From contig JADZAC010000045.1 in assembly GCA_020852835.1 (NCBI GenBank), positions 62,001-126,000 of the forward strand: 64,000 nucleotides of DNA, given 5' to 3'. The stretch comes from Flavobacteriales bacterium. GTDB taxonomy: Bacteria; Bacteroidota; Bacteroidia; Flavobacteriales_F; PHOS-HE28. Every line of letters begins with the position of its first letter. Within the stretch, counting starts at the first letter, position 1. Below, one piece after another: positions 56,801-64,000 of the stretch. Below the pieces are notes generated by a model. It did not search any database. It worked only from the letters and a program-made list of their open reading frames with translations, and was not told the origin of the DNA. The translations under genes and the position numbers were made by a program.

Positions 56801-57608
56801 CGTGACCGATCTGGGCTCCGGTGCCTTTGCCCGCATCGCGAATTCCATGAGCACCGATACGCTGACCAACATTCCGGCAGGCATCACCATGGTGGGGCCG
56901 TTCCCCATGGACAGCGCGGTGGTGATCACGGTGTTGAGCGAGACGAACAACCTGTGCCGCATCAACAGCCCGGTGCTCAACTCCAACTCGCTGGCCTGCG
57001 TGGACACGGTGTGTGCCGCCGCCGGCTATGAGTACTGCTACGCCAACAACGACACCGCCTGGTTCCCCTACCAAGGGTTGGACGGGGTGCCCTTGACCGT
57101 GGAGTTCCATTCCGGCAGCATGTTGCCCGGCGACTTTGTGCAGATCTACAACGGCTTGGCCCCCGTCCAGGCCAACCAATTGTGGCAGGGCAACCTGAAC
57201 GGCAACTTGGCCGGCTGGGCCGTGAACACCACCAACGGATACAGCACCATGCTGGTACGGGTGGTTTCCAACGCCAGCGGTTCCTGTGCCACCGGTGAAG
57301 CTGCCACCCTGATGACCTGGACCGTGCAGTGCGGCATGGTAGGCGTGGACGAGGCCGGTGCCAAACAGTTCGCCATGTACCCCAACCCCACCACGGGCCA
57401 GTTGGTGCTTCAGCTCCCGGAGAGCGTGCGTGGCTTGGCGGACATGCGCGTTACGGACCTGGCAGGCCGATTGGTGCACCAGGAGGTGTTCTCCAACAAC
57501 GGCAGCAGCCGTACCATCGACCTGAAAGGCCTCCAGAGCGGCAATTACATGGTGACCATCACCACCAACGACTGGGTGAAGGCCCAGCAGTTGCAGATCA
57601 TCCGCTGA
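53868..57608 (+). CDS. Large T9SS-secreted protein with alternating CUB-like modules
   Basis: Secreted protein of 1246 residues. A signal peptide (about 1-25, ending TASAQ) precedes a first module of about 110 residues. Then come five CUB-like modules starting near residues 233, 440, 645, 850 and 1050 at about 205-residue spacing. Four share features such as TYCY, IYDGPDN or IRIYDG and Cys-rich ends (WQVGCLDC). Between them lie Ig-like stretches with the VNTDCDAQ..F.I.V block. The C-terminus has a type A T9SS domain (MYPNPTTGQLVLQLP near residue 1170). Many paired cysteines suggest disulfides. It is probably a cell-surface adhesin or matrix protein; no enzyme motif is seen. Confidence 0.85.
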   Translation: MKLKLPPKVAALALMAGLAASTASAQCTNTSSYGSATPDAFGGLTTISTCSYLMEYSTVYSVVAGSNYEFTVTGGGYITVHEGTYNGPVIAQGYSPLVATATVDGTLYPHWNTNDLCGTSTGCQTTTVQLLLNCVPPTATITPVDDCDNNQFSLTVNVTSIGDGTDVDLVYNVNGGANDTLFDQPVGSYVIGPFTVGETVNLVLVHSGDPMCNRNYPGLISANTCPTIIACGGEPVDGTYCYVNNDNNHWHYQSDNGMPLIIIFSSGGIESANYDHIRIYDGPDNSGILLYENPVGSSTDLAGLQFTAASGHLYMEVTSESSVSCATNTAWTWNWQVGCLDCNPAVVDYTVNTDCDAQEFTIDVNVTTLGSDPTLDITNNAGAPTVTAEDIGVYTVGPFPITTEVTLTMVNDNNSLCNVVSPVLTNPLCPTHVTCGEPALQETYCYTNSDIHAWHWQNTDPGGTLAMRFSAGTVDWPGLFGDNIRIYDGADNTAPLLYQNITEVILDDMMFFSTGDHLYMELNTSTFGSCQDGFETEWQWEVGCYDCAPPEATYTVNTDCDAQNFTIDVDITNMGSQALLDITNDAGAPVVPVTATGVYTVGPFPITTEVVITLENDTNSLCNVHSETLTNPLCPSFVTCGGAPLEFTYCYPNNDFHQWHWQSGTDGLPLIIIFSAGSIESATWDHIRIYDGPDNTGTLLYENPVGSTIDLTGMQFVGASGHIYMENTSEGSVSCGSGSMTEWAWQVGCLDCVPAVATYSVVTDCDAMQFNVEVNITELGSDAVLDITNNGGALPVAATATGVYSVGPFTAGTPVVITLVNDQNALCNVSSNPLVNPLCPTIIECGGATLADTYCYGSSENMTWHWQASTATPLAMHFNAGTIESNFWDNLTIYDGPDALGTIIFANGDSQTILDDTTLIASSGHIYMTFTSDFSGSCADGLQTAWDYEISCLDCTNPAADFSLVEDCIHHNYTVAVNVTDLGSGAFARIANSMSTDTLTNIPAGITMVGPFPMDSAVVITVLSETNNLCRINSPVLNSNSLACVDTVCAAAGYEYCYANNDTAWFPYQGLDGVPLTVEFHSGSMLPGDFVQIYNGLAPVQANQLWQGNLNGNLAGWAVNTTNGYSTMLVRVVSNASGSCATGEAATLMTWTVQCGMVGVDEAGAKQFAMYPNPTTGQLVLQLPESVRGLADMRVTDLAGRLVHQEVFSNNGSSRTIDLKGLQSGNYMVTITTNDWVKAQQLQIIR

Positions 57609-58109
57609 CCTGAGCTCAATTTGCAAAAAGGCCCCCGAGCGATCGGGGGCCTTTTTGTTGTTGGCCATAGGCATTCTTACCCTGCTGGCGGCGCAAGCAG
57701 TTGCAACAAGGGTGTCCCTGCGCGGGGTATACCGGCCAAGGCATGCTATGTGGAGCAGAGCCGCATCTTGGGAACTGATCCAATGCCGGGGCGTACGGGC
57801 CCTATTGCCCTCCTTCAAACTTGGCTGCGCCAGCACAGCTCTGCGGCCGCTGGGTACTCTTGGTGCAAGGGTTCAAATGCCATCAGGCTCAATTCCTCAT
57901 TATCCCATGGGAATTCCCGGGGTTGTTGGGCCACCCCGCCGGAAATGCCAAGCAACTTGTAGATCGTGGCCAAGCAGGGAACGGGAGCGGATGGAATACA
58001 CGATCAGCATCCGGGTGTGCAGGCATCCCCGGGGCGAAACCCGCCATGGGCAATGCCGGAACAGAGCACGCGCCTTGCGTGGGAAGGGCAGGCCCAGCGG
58101 GGGGGATGC
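57609..58109. other. Gap of about 500 bases after the CUB protein, nothing recognised
   Basis: After the terminator (57625-57656), about 450 bases contain no gene I can support. The open frames there have no recognisable product and no promoter. A GTTCAAATGCC stretch near 57869 looks superficially like a T-loop, but no cloverleaf forms. Confidence 0.55.
57625..57656 (+). terminator. Terminator of the CUB-repeat protein
   Basis: AAAAAGGCCCCCGA (57625-57638) and TCGGGGGCCTTTTT (57643-57656) form a 14-bp perfect stem with a 4-base loop, ending in a T-run. It lies 17 bases after the stop. Confidence 0.95.
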
Positions 58110-58544
58110 TTACTGAGCTGCGCGCTGCAGCACAGCTACCTCCTTGCCGGCAAAGAGCACCAGCTTACTGCCATCCACCTGGTACGTGCGTGCCTCGTTC
58201 AGGGCTTGCAGGAACCGGTCCTCCACCTGCTGCGTTTCCTGGCAGTACATGCGGGTGGCCGCCAAGCCCGGGAAGGCGATGCTATCGCCCCAGACCTTCA
58301 TGGTGCCGAACACGCGGTTGCAACCGGCATAGCCGTTGACGTTCACCCCCAGGCTATCGATGGACAAGAAAGGCATTTCCTTGCCCTCGGGCATTTCCAC
58401 TGCGGCCCCGTTCAAGGTGGCCAGCACCCACTTTCCGGGAACCTGGTCCTGGGCGCCGGAGGTGGAGGCGGATTTTTCGGTACAGGTATTTGCACTGAGC
58501 ACAACGCCGAGCGCCAGGGCGGCCAAGGGAAGTTGAAGTTTCAT
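58110..58544 (-). CDS. META-domain exported protein
   Basis: A 144-residue protein with a hydrophobic signal (about 1-18). The mature part is a META/HslJ-type domain: KWVLATLNG, then LGVNVNGYAGCNRVFG and IAFPGLAATRMYC, which match the family core. The cysteine at residue 21 (ANTC) is a poor lipobox, so it may be a periplasmic protein rather than a lipoprotein. Function of META domains is unclear; some relate to stress or novobiocin resistance. It follows dnaN after 30 bases. Confidence 0.82.
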   Translation of the reverse strand: MKLQLPLAALALGVVLSANTCTEKSASTSGAQDQVPGKWVLATLNGAAVEMPEGKEMPFLSIDSLGVNVNGYAGCNRVFGTMKVWGDSIAFPGLAATRMYCQETQQVEDRFLQALNEARTYQVDGSKLVLFAGKEVAVLQRAAQ

Positions 58545-58574
58545 CGGGGTGAAGCTTGTACCGGGCAAGCCCGA

Positions 58575-59696
58575 TCAGTTGTTCAACATAACAGGCATCA
58601 CCAGCATGAGGATGTCCTCGCCATGCTCGGTGCCTTCGCCGGGCAACAGGATGCCAGCGCGGTTGGGGGCGCTCATTTCCATGATCACGTGCTCGCTGTC
58701 CAGGTTGACCAGCATGTCCATGAGGAAGCGCGAATTGAAGCCGATCACCATGTCTTCGCCTTCATAGGAACAGGTGAGCACCTCGTTGGCCTCGTTGGCG
58801 AAATCCAGGTCTTCCGCACTGACGGCCAGTTGGCTGCCGGTGATGTTGAGGCGCACCTGGTGGGTGGTTTTATTGCTGAAGAGGGCCACCCGGCGGATGG
58901 AGTTGAGGAAGCCCTGCCGGTCGATGGTGAGCTTGTTGGGGTTCTGCTTGGGGATCACGGCCTCGTAGTTGGGGTACTTGCCGTCGATCAAGCGGCAAAC
59001 CAGGCGCATGTTGTCGAAGGTGAACGAGGCGTTGTTCTCATTGAACTCCACGCTTACGTCGGCATTGGTGGCCGAGAGGGTGTTTTTCAACAGGTTCAGG
59101 GGCTTCTTGGGCACGATGAAGCTGATGGCCTTGGGTGAGCTGATGTCGTTGCGGGTGTAGCGCACCAGTTTGTGGGCATCGGTGGCCACGAAGCGCATGG
59201 CCTCTTGGGAAAGTTCGAAGAAGATGCCGCTCATCACCGGCCGCAGGTCGTCGTTGCCGGTGGCGAAAATGGTTTTGTTGATGGCCGTGGCCAGGGTGCC
59301 TGCCGGGATGGTGATGCGTGCGGCATCCTCCAGCACGGGGCTCTTGGGGAACTCCGCCCCGGAGAAGCCGGTCATTTTGTATTTGCCCTGGTCGCTGCTG
59401 ATCTCCACCCCAAAGTGTTTGCCATCCACGCTGAAGGTGAGCGGCTGTTCGGGAAAGGCCTTCAGGGTGTCCAACAGCAGGCGTGCGGGCATGGCCACGT
59501 TGCCCTTCTCCTTGGCTTCCACCGCCATTTCCGCCGTGATGGTGGTTTCCAGGTCACTGGCGGTCACCGTAAGCTTCTTGTTGTCGATCTCGAACAGGAA
59601 GTTGTCCAGGATGGCCAAGGTGTTATTGCTGGCAAGCACACCTTGGAGGCTTTGCAATTGCTTGAGCAAGGCGTTGCTGGAAACAATGAATTTCAT
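58575..59696 (-). CDS. dnaN: DNA polymerase III beta sliding clamp
   Basis: Ring-shaped clamp that keeps polymerase on DNA. The 373-residue protein has three similar domains, starting MKFIVSSNALLKQLQSL, with FSVDGKHFGVEISSDQGKYKM and the C-terminal VIMEMSAPNRAGILLPGEG. The length is normal. It lies between the DUF4340 and META genes, with gldFG upstream. It is not next to dnaA, which is common in Bacteroidota. Own promoter and two DnaA-box-like sites are upstream. Confidence 0.97.
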   Translation of the reverse strand: MKFIVSSNALLKQLQSLQGVLASNNTLAILDNFLFEIDNKKLTVTASDLETTITAEMAVEAKEKGNVAMPARLLLDTLKAFPEQPLTFSVDGKHFGVEISSDQGKYKMTGFSGAEFPKSPVLEDAARITIPAGTLATAINKTIFATGNDDLRPVMSGIFFELSQEAMRFVATDAHKLVRYTRNDISSPKAISFIVPKKPLNLLKNTLSATNADVSVEFNENNASFTFDNMRLVCRLIDGKYPNYEAVIPKQNPNKLTIDRQGFLNSIRRVALFSNKTTHQVRLNITGSQLAVSAEDLDFANEANEVLTCSYEGEDMVIGFNSRFLMDMLVNLDSEHVIMEMSAPNRAGILLPGEGTEHGEDILMLVMPVMLNN

Positions 59697-59734
59697 GGAT
59701 GACCGGATCTAAAGGAATGCGTGGTTGGGAATCT

Positions 59735-59754
59735 TGCCAAGGGCTCCCTTGGCA
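59735..59754 (-). promoter_or_regulatory. Leader hairpin of dnaN
   Basis: TGCCAAGGG and CCCTTGGCA form a 9-bp inverted repeat separated by two bases, between the dnaN -7 element and the start codon. It would form a compact hairpin in the 5' end of the mRNA, or act as a palindromic operator. Confidence 0.5.
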
Positions 59755-59762
59755 GGGGGTGG

Positions 59763-59770
59763 CAAAGATA
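59763..59770 (-). promoter_or_regulatory. -7 element of dnaN
   Basis: TATCTTTG on the minus strand is an exact match to TAnnTTTG, placing the transcription start about 60 bases before the ATG. Two DnaA-box-like sites lie 30 and 50 bases upstream of it. Confidence 0.65.
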
Positions 59771-59799
59771 TCCGGGCGTGCTGCTGTATAGACCGCAGG

Positions 59800-59828
59800 T
59801 TATCAACACCAAAGCGCCGTTTTCCACA
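59800..59828 (+). promoter_or_regulatory. Pair of DnaA-box-like sites upstream of dnaN
   Basis: TTATCAACA (59800-59808) and TTTTCCACA (59820-59828) each differ from TTATCCACA at one position. They are in the same orientation, 20 bases apart start to start, just upstream of the dnaN promoter. Confidence 0.5.
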
Positions 59829-59846
59829 GCTTGGGCGGGGCCCTGT

Positions 59847-60872
59847 TCACCGCTGGGAGGCGGGCTGTGCTTCCAAGGAGGACAACGGGCGGGTCACCCT
59901 GTCCCACCAATAGCGTTGCACCACCACCAGGGCGGTGTCGTTGATCAAGGCGTACATCCGGTTCACGTCTTCGGTTACCGGGTTGAAGTCCATGCCCTTT
60001 TCGCCGGCCATGGGCTTTTTGCGCCAGAAGGGGATGCGTTGCACGCCCTTGGTACTGGTGATGCGCAGCACGTACCACGGCTGGGCGTGCAGCACGGAAT
60101 CGCGACCGGCCGGTGGCAGGCTGCGCTCAAACCCTTCGAAACTGCCGTTGCGCAAGGCCAGCATCACATCCTGCACCCGCAGGGTGTCCATGGGCACCAC
60201 CCGGCCCAGGCCATCATGCAGCACCAGGCTGTCGCCGCCCTTGAATGCTATGTTATAGCCTTGGGAGGGGTCGCCGGGGATCTCCACTTCCACGCGGGAT
60301 ATATCGGCCAGGGTGGGGTAGTAGGTCACGCGGCTGCTCCGCCAATCATCAATGATCGTGTGGAAGCGCGTGTTCAGCACGCCGGTAAATCCGGCCATGC
60401 CCATTTCAAAAGGCACCTCGCTGCGGCCGCGCCCTGGGACCTCCAGCACCATGTAGGTACCGTAATGGTCGGCACTGGAACCGCCGACCCACCAGATCTT
60501 GCTGGGCTTGCTGCCGCCTTGGTAGATCTCCACCTTGCGGGCGGTACCAGTCATCACGCGCAGCACATTGCCTTCCATGCTTTTGGGCACCGGTGCGCGC
60601 AGCTCCACCAGCTTGAAGGTCTTCAGCAGCAAGGCCACCTGGAAGTCCTTGGCGGGCATGCCGTTCACGGTCCACCCGGACGAGGTGCGCCGCAGGTCGG
60701 CGGTGCCGCCGGATTTTTCGGCGATGAAGATGCGGTCCACGGAGGCAGTATCGGCCACGGCGAAATCGGTGAGGGCACCGGAGAAGGTGCTGCCGGTGTT
60801 ATGCTTCCAAAGCCACCAGGCCAAGGCGCCCAAGCCGGCCAGGAGAACGAGCAGGAGCGCGCGTTTTTTCAT
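59847..60872 (-). CDS. DUF4340 domain-containing protein
   Basis: A 341-residue protein with an N-terminal membrane anchor (about residues 4-22) and a DUF4340 extracytoplasmic domain. Visible blocks are FAVADTASVDRIFIAEKSGG, GWTVNG and the beta-rich FEGFERSLPPAGRD stretch. DUF4340 proteins often accompany GldG-type ABC transporters. The ATG overlaps the gldG stop by 4 bases, so the two act together in all likelihood. Confidence 0.85.
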   Translation of the reverse strand: MKKRALLLVLLAGLGALAWWLWKHNTGSTFSGALTDFAVADTASVDRIFIAEKSGGTADLRRTSSGWTVNGMPAKDFQVALLLKTFKLVELRAPVPKSMEGNVLRVMTGTARKVEIYQGGSKPSKIWWVGGSSADHYGTYMVLEVPGRGRSEVPFEMGMAGFTGVLNTRFHTIIDDWRSSRVTYYPTLADISRVEVEIPGDPSQGYNIAFKGGDSLVLHDGLGRVVPMDTLRVQDVMLALRNGSFEGFERSLPPAGRDSVLHAQPWYVLRITSTKGVQRIPFWRKKPMAGEKGMDFNPVTEDVNRMYALINDTALVVVQRYWWDRVTRPLSSLEAQPASQR

Positions 60873-62611
60873 GGGATGCGGGAATAGCGCCGCTTGCGCA
60901 GCAGGTAAAAGAGCACGCCGCCCAGCAGCCCGAGCAGGATGGGGGCCACCACATTGGCCACCTGGATGGCCGTGCGCCGGGCTTCGATCCGCTGGGGATC
61001 CAGCTGGTGCAGCCGGATGGAGCGTGAGCGAATGCTGATCAAACTCTTGTCATCGAGCAGGTAGTTCATGGCGTTGACGAAGAATTCGCGGTTCCCGTAC
61101 ACCTTGGCCTGGGCCATGCGTTCGTAGCCCATGGGGTAATAGGCTCCGGTTTGCCGGTTCACGGGGTTGGTGATCGCATCCCCGTCGCTGACGAACACCT
61201 GCGCAGTGGGGCGGCTCCATTCGCGGTAGCCGATGGCATGCAGCACGCTATCCGCCATGCCCAGTTTACCGGCAAAGGCCGAGCGGAACACGCCCTGGGT
61301 CAGCACGGCCACCGGCCGGTAGGGGCTGTTGTTGCGGTCCAACCCCAGGTCCATGTCCACCACGGCCAGGCTCACCCGCACGGGGTTGCGCATCACCCGC
61401 GTATAGCGTGAAGTGGTGAGCAGGATGGTGCTGTGCGCACTGTCCAGCCCGATGGTATCGATGCTGCCGACCAATTTGAGCAGCACGGGATCGATGTTGG
61501 CCGTGATCGGATGGTTGTTGGAATCCACCACCAAGGGGTGGAAAGGGAAAGGGAGCGTTTCGAGCTTGGGCTGGTTGCCGTAGGGTTGGGTATAGAGCTG
61601 GATCGGGCCGCAAAGCTTGTCCAGCAGCAGGTCCTTGTTGAAGCGCACGCCATAGGCGAAGAACAGGTTGTCCAAGCCGAGCTCCAACGGGGTGGCCATG
61701 GAGTACTGGTTGGTGCGCAGGCTGTCCAAGTGCGGGTCCATGGCATCCACGGCCCAAAGCACCCTGCCGCCGTTCATGACGAACTGATCGATGATGAACT
61801 GGTCCTTCTCGCCGAACAGGCTGTCGGGCTTGGCAATGATGGCCGCCTCGTAGTTGTTGATCCGGTAGGTGACCCCGTCGGGCTTGCTGCTCAGCGCATC
61901 GACCTTTCCATCGAGCCGCACGTGGCTCACCTCATACTGTTCACTAAGCGCCGTAGTGAGGTCCTTCAGGGCCAGCTCATCCGGTCCTCCCTTGCCGGCA
62001 ATGACCGCCACGCGGGCCCTGAACGGTTTGGTGATCTTGCGGATGGCGCTGGCCAGTTCATACTCCAGGTTGTTGACGGAGCGGTTCACGGCCTCGGCAT
62101 CGGTGGCCCGCAGCTGCGATCGCAGCAATTGCACGGGCAGCTTTTTGCCCTGGAAACTGATGATGGCACCGGGCCAAACGATCACCTCGCTCTGGGAGCC
62201 TTTTCCGCGGGTGCGGATGCTGGTGTACTGCAATCCGTCGTCCTGCAGTTGTTGGTATACTTTGTTGCGGGTGGCCTCGTCCAGGCTGGCGCTGGGATCG
62301 GTGAATTCGTACTGGATCAGGTCGGGATTGCGCACGCGCATCTCATCGAGCAGGTCGCGCAGGCTGGTGCTGAGCTGTTGCAGGTCGGCCGGCAGTTCAC
62401 CGCTCAGGTACACCTTCACGAACACCACGTCCTTCAGGCTGTCCACGAGCTGTTCGGTGGCCGGGGTAAGGGTAAAACGCTTTTCGGTGGTGAGGTCGGC
62501 GCGCAAGCGGATGAACGAGCCGATGAACAGCACCAGCAGTACGCATGCAGTTCCAATGGCCAGTTCCAGCAGACCGGCTGCTTTGCGCGTGATGTTCCTT
62601 GCCGTGCTCAT
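60869..62611 (-). CDS. gldG: Gliding motility ABC transporter component GldG
   Basis: A 580-residue protein of the GldG/ABC-type uncharacterised transport family. It has an N-terminal helix (about 18-36), a large extracytoplasmic GldG domain with RFTLTPATEQLVDSLKDVVF, and a C-terminal membrane helix (about 550-570) before RKRRYS. With GldF (permease) and GldA (ATPase, not in the window) it forms an ABC transporter required for gliding in Flavobacterium johnsoniae. Start ATG 62611 overlaps the gldF stop (TGATG); a GTG at 62614 is less likely. Confidence 0.9.
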   Translation of the reverse strand: MSTARNITRKAAGLLELAIGTACVLLVLFIGSFIRLRADLTTEKRFTLTPATEQLVDSLKDVVFVKVYLSGELPADLQQLSTSLRDLLDEMRVRNPDLIQYEFTDPSASLDEATRNKVYQQLQDDGLQYTSIRTRGKGSQSEVIVWPGAIISFQGKKLPVQLLRSQLRATDAEAVNRSVNNLEYELASAIRKITKPFRARVAVIAGKGGPDELALKDLTTALSEQYEVSHVRLDGKVDALSSKPDGVTYRINNYEAAIIAKPDSLFGEKDQFIIDQFVMNGGRVLWAVDAMDPHLDSLRTNQYSMATPLELGLDNLFFAYGVRFNKDLLLDKLCGPIQLYTQPYGNQPKLETLPFPFHPLVVDSNNHPITANIDPVLLKLVGSIDTIGLDSAHSTILLTTSRYTRVMRNPVRVSLAVVDMDLGLDRNNSPYRPVAVLTQGVFRSAFAGKLGMADSVLHAIGYREWSRPTAQVFVSDGDAITNPVNRQTGAYYPMGYERMAQAKVYGNREFFVNAMNYLLDDKSLISIRSRSIRLHQLDPQRIEARRTAIQVANVVAPILLGLLGGVLFYLLRKRRYSRIP

Positions 62612-63336
62612 CACCAGGTGCGGCTTTGGAGCACGGTGCGCGTGGCCAACAGGAAGATGGCGTCCAGCCCCAGGAAGTACAGCACGTCGCGCAGGTCGAT
62701 CACCCCGCGCTGCATGCTGCTGTAGTGCTGTTGGATCCCCATGGCCTTGATGGGTCCTTCCATCGCACCGAGCGAGCTGAAGTCCGCCATGAGATCAAAG
62801 CCCAGGTACACGATGAAGCACAGGAACACCGCCACGAGGAAGGCCACGATCTGGCTGTCGGTGAGCGCGCTGGCGAACACGCCGATGGCCGCAAAGGCCG
62901 AGGCCAGGAAGCAGAGCCCGATATAGCTGCCCCGGATGCCGCCATTGTCCAGGTTCCACGCCGGCAGGCCCAAGCTGCCGATGCTGTACCAGTAGATCAT
63001 GGTGGGCAACAGGGCGAGCAGCACCAGCACCATGGCGGCCGTGTATTTGGCCAATACCAGGCGCAATTCCGTTACGGGCTTGGTGAGCAGCAGCTCAATG
63101 GTGCCCGTGCGGCGTTCCTCGCTGAAACTGCGCATGGTGATGGCCGGTACCAGGAAGAGCAGCACCCATGGGGAAACTTGGAAGAGCAGCCCCAGGTCGG
63201 CATATCCCGCATCGAGGAGGTTGTCCGGGAACACCCAAAGGAAGAGGCCGGTGATCAGCAGGAACACCACGATGACCATGTGGCCGATCAGTGAACCGAA
63301 AAACACTCGTACTTCCTTGCGGATCAGCGCTCCCAT
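62611..63336 (-). CDS. gldF: Gliding motility ABC transporter permease GldF
   Basis: A 241-residue ABC-2 permease with about six membrane helices. The block EERRTGTIELLLTKPVTELRLVLAKY is the permease signature of the GldF/NosY group. It is translated into gldG through a TGATG overlap. A TACTTTCG element at 63382-63389 on the minus strand, about 45 bases upstream, is a likely -7 element for this operon. Confidence 0.92.
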   Translation of the reverse strand: MGALIRKEVRVFFGSLIGHMVIVVFLLITGLFLWVFPDNLLDAGYADLGLLFQVSPWVLLFLVPAITMRSFSEERRTGTIELLLTKPVTELRLVLAKYTAAMVLVLLALLPTMIYWYSIGSLGLPAWNLDNGGIRGSYIGLCFLASAFAAIGVFASALTDSQIVAFLVAVFLCFIVYLGFDLMADFSSLGAMEGPIKAMGIQQHYSSMQRGVIDLRDVLYFLGLDAIFLLATRTVLQSRTW

Positions 63337-63381
63337 CTTCTATCGGCACGCCGGCTCATGACCTTCCGGCAGGCAAGCGGG

Positions 63382-63389
63382 CGAAAGTA
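63382..63389 (-). promoter_or_regulatory. Putative -7 element of the gldFG-DUF4340 operon
   Basis: TACTTTCG on the minus strand, one mismatch from TAnnTTTG, 45 bases before the gldF ATG. Confidence 0.45.
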
Positions 63390-63469
63390 AGGGCACATGC
63401 CCGCCAAGGGGCGCCAAATTCCAGGCAATGGCGTGCACCTTTGGAAAAGATGGGCATTCCAGGCGGTCA

Positions 63470-64000
63470 TCAAAACTCGATGGTGGTCCTGCGGCGTTGG
63501 CGCTTGGGCTTCTTGGGGATCTTGGAGGCGTCCGTATCGCAATAGTTGCGCTTGATGAACGCGGCATCACGGTCGCCCAGGCGTACGCTCCGGTTCCAGT
63601 CTTCGCAGGCCGATTCCTTGTTGCCCAGGTTGTAGTGGCAGTCGGCCCGGTAGTAGTAGGCATCGGCCAGTTCGGTGGTATCGCTGGCGATCACTTCGGT
63701 GAACTTGGTGATGGCCTCCTGGTAGCGTTTGCCTTCGTACAACAGCACGGCCATGCTCATCAAGCCGCCCGGAATGCCCGGGTTGAGGCGCAGTGCCTGG
63801 TCGATCTCTTCCACGCCGGCCTCTTCATCATACCGGGCACCCTTGATCACCCCCGACAGGTACAGGGCCTCCGGGAAGCGGGGGTCCACGTCCAAGGCTT
63901 TGCGCACGCTCTTCAGGGCGGCCTCCAGGTCATTGCCCTGGTAGAGGGCCCATGCCCTGTTGTACCATGCATCGGCATCCAGCGGGGCCAGGTCCAGCGC
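63470..64000 (-). CDS. TPR-repeat protein, 5' end outside window
   Basis: The reading frame is open to the last base of the window, so the N-terminus is missing; 176 codons are visible. Repeats are TPR-like, with AWYNRAWALYQGNDLEAAL, FPEALYLSGVIKGARYDEEA and the AYYYRADCHYNLGNKESA helix pair. The C-terminus is basic (PKKPKRQRRRTT). Family and role cannot be set from this part. It precedes gldF after about 130 bases. Confidence 0.75.
   Translation of the reverse strand, partial: ALDLAPLDADAWYNRAWALYQGNDLEAALKSVRKALDVDPRFPEALYLSGVIKGARYDEEAGVEEIDQALRLNPGIPGGLMSMAVLLYEGKRYQEAITKFTEVIASDTTELADAYYYRADCHYNLGNKESACEDWNRSVRLGDRDAAFIKRNYCDTDASKIPKKPKRQRRRTTIEF

Noticed and set aside
54540-57020. Possible CRISPR-like repeat array
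   Set aside because: The repeats are about 600 bases and in frame; they are protein modules.
57657-58109. Possible RNA gene (T-loop-like GGTTCAAAT)
   Set aside because: No acceptor or anticodon stem could be formed around it.

Overview
The window is a GC-rich chromosomal segment of a member of the Bacteroidota, most probably a Flavobacteriales-type lineage. Lineage markers are three proteins with C-terminal type IX secretion (T9SS) sorting domains, the gliding genes gldF/gldG, DUF1573, DUF4835, DUF5683, DUF6913 and DUF4340 proteins, a long NusB, tandem signal peptidases with large inserts, and promoters of the Bacteroidota type (-7 TAnnTTTG, seen here as TACCTTTGC or TACCTTCGC a short distance before many ATGs). 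No mobile element, phage or CRISPR array was seen. Most of the window is core housekeeping sequence.

Layout. 1-3.7 kb: leucine/glutamate dehydrogenase (cut by the window edge), nusB, a DUF1573 lipoprotein, yajC, coaE and a small membrane protein, closed by a terminator. 3.7-5.5 kb: dnaA with an AT-rich upstream region holding a perfect 16-bp palindrome. 5.5-11.1 kb: thioesterase, then leftward ribD/EamA/yigZ and parA/parB with a UPF0173 hydrolase. 11.1-15.2 kb: DUF937 protein, HerA-like ATPase, LPP20-like lipoprotein, SRPBCC/GyrI-like fusion. 15.2-15.9 kb: a non-coding segment with a 216-bp-spaced direct repeat that includes a copy of the 3' end of tRNA-Ser, then tRNA-Ser(UGA) and tRNA-Ala(CGC). 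16-18.8 kb: large secreted BNR_4/DNRLRE protein with T9SS signal. 18.9-24.1 kb: prmC, ligA, DUF6913, dapA, exonuclease. 24.2-27.5 kb: thrS-infC-rpmI-rplT operon. 27.6-31.3 kb: outer-membrane proteins, DoxX, alpha-oxoamine synthase. 31.5-37.4 kb: bamD-rpoZ-coaBC-DUF4835-recN, then fabI. 37.7-43.6 kb: T9SS protein, NUDIX, TPR lipoprotein, two lepB genes, dapB, DUF5683. 43.7-48.1 kb: comEC, Rieske protein, MBL hydrolase and a GluR0-like ligand-gated potassium channel. 48.5-53.6 kb: rpsA, acyltransferase, thioredoxin-like protein, cyclophilin, DEAD-box helicase. 53.9-57.6 kb: a 1246-residue T9SS protein built of alternating CUB-like modules. 58.1-64 kb: META protein, dnaN, DUF4340, gldG, gldF and the end of a TPR protein.

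How the genes work together: several sets are conserved Bacteroidota operons (translation initiation and ribosome assembly; outer-membrane assembly with coenzyme A synthesis; lysine/diaminopimelate synthesis at dapA and dapB; gliding ABC transporter beside dnaN). The presence of dnaA, parAB and dnaN, with DnaA-box-like sites at three places, suggests an origin-proximal location.

The most interesting non-coding signals are a minimal thrS leader whose hairpin loop reads like the anticodon loop of tRNA-Thr(CGU), hairpins in the rpsA, dnaN and rpmI leaders, the dnaA palindrome, and the tRNA-Ser-linked duplication. The most interesting protein is the GluR0-type channel, in which the usual ligand-binding arginine is replaced by histidine.
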